From: Actinomycetota bacterium
GTDB lineage: Bacteria > Actinomycetota > Thermoleophilia > Gaiellales > Gaiellaceae
Assembly: GCA_013694685.1 (NCBI GenBank)
Contig: JACDBY010000278.1
Coordinates: 1-6,591 of the forward strand
Length of the DNA stretch: 6,591 nt
Direction: 5' to 3'
Of the stretch, positions 6,464-6,591 are shown one piece after another. A program made the position numbers and the translations under genes. The notes under the pieces are model-generated. The model made no database searches. It saw only the letters and a list, made by a program, of their open reading frames with translations, and was not told the origin of the DNA. Each line of letters starts with the position of its first letter. Position 1 is the first letter of the stretch.

Positions 6464-6469
6464 TACGAT
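6464..6469 (+). promoter_or_regulatory. -10 box of the DUF2237 gene (leaderless arrangement)
   Basis: TACGAT ends 6 nt before the GTG at 6476. The bases between (CTCCTC) are the complement of a Shine-Dalgarno, not one, so ribosome binding by anti-SD pairing is not expected and a leaderless transcript is the simplest reading. Confidence 0.5.
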
Positions 6470-6475
6470 CTCCTC

Positions 6476-6591
6476 GTGAGCGAGGGTCTGAACGTGCTCG
6501 GCGGGCCGCTCGAGCCGTGCGGCTTCGACCCGATGACCGGCTTCTGGCGTGACGGGAGCTGCCGAACGGGCGGTCAGGATCTCGGCGTCCA
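6476..6591 (+). CDS. DUF2237 family protein, N-terminal fragment (38 codons)
   Basis: The gene runs off the right edge. The visible part contains NVLGGPLEPC (residues 6-15), DPMTGFWRDG (18-27) and GQDLGV (33-38), which I recognise as the conserved start of the DUF2237 family: small, soluble bacterial proteins of roughly 120 residues with no established function. Conserved C15 and C29 are visible. The start is GTG at 6476, giving the family-typical MSEGLNVLGG beginning. It follows the MATE gene after 47 nt and has its own -10 box, so it is probably separately transcribed. Confidence 0.85.
   Translation, partial: MSEGLNVLGGPLEPCGFDPMTGFWRDGSCRTGGQDLGV

Overview
The window is high-GC bacterial DNA, densely coding, with strong G/C preference at third codon positions and GTG, TTG and ATG starts. 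Several gene starts look leaderless: a TANNNT -10 box sits 6-7 nt before the start codon and there is no Shine-Dalgarno. Together with the gene types this suggests a deep-branching actinobacterium, perhaps Thermoleophilia (Gaiellales/Solirubrobacterales-like). That placement is inference, since there is no rRNA or other marker gene here. No tRNA, rRNA, CRISPR array, insertion sequence or attachment site was seen, and no gene-free stretch exceeds 80 bp.

The left 3.8 kb is a minus-strand cluster, read from right to left. It starts with a large, unusual FtsH-type membrane AAA+ zinc protease (3833 to 1368). A single-pass membrane protein of unknown function (1371 to 502) follows, its TTG start overlapping the ftsH stop. 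Next comes a 73-bp gap with a perfect 9-bp hairpin and a third copy of part of its stem. A small HELCH (HExxH) metalloprotease-like protein (428 to 81) follows, overlapped by ATGA with a gene that leaves the window at position 1. Membrane proteolysis is the theme of this half: one clear FtsH, one probable membrane partner and one small gluzincin-like protein.

A 77-bp divergent promoter region (3834-3910) separates this cluster from plus-strand genes. These are a cyclophilin-type peptidyl-prolyl isomerase (3911-4375), a short-chain dehydrogenase/reductase (4396-5121), a DinF/NorM-like MATE efflux transporter (5127-6428), and the first 38 codons of a DUF2237 protein (6476 to the right edge). 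The three complete genes are tightly spaced (20 and 5 nt) and may be co-transcribed, although the reductase also has its own -10-like box. No single pathway links them; they look like housekeeping or stress functions.

The points most worth a second look are the FtsH variant, the unknown membrane protein translationally coupled to it, the recurrent leaderless start arrangement, and the hairpin with alternative pairing at 448-491. No clearly new multi-gene system was found; the FtsH plus membrane-partner pair is the best candidate for undescribed biology.
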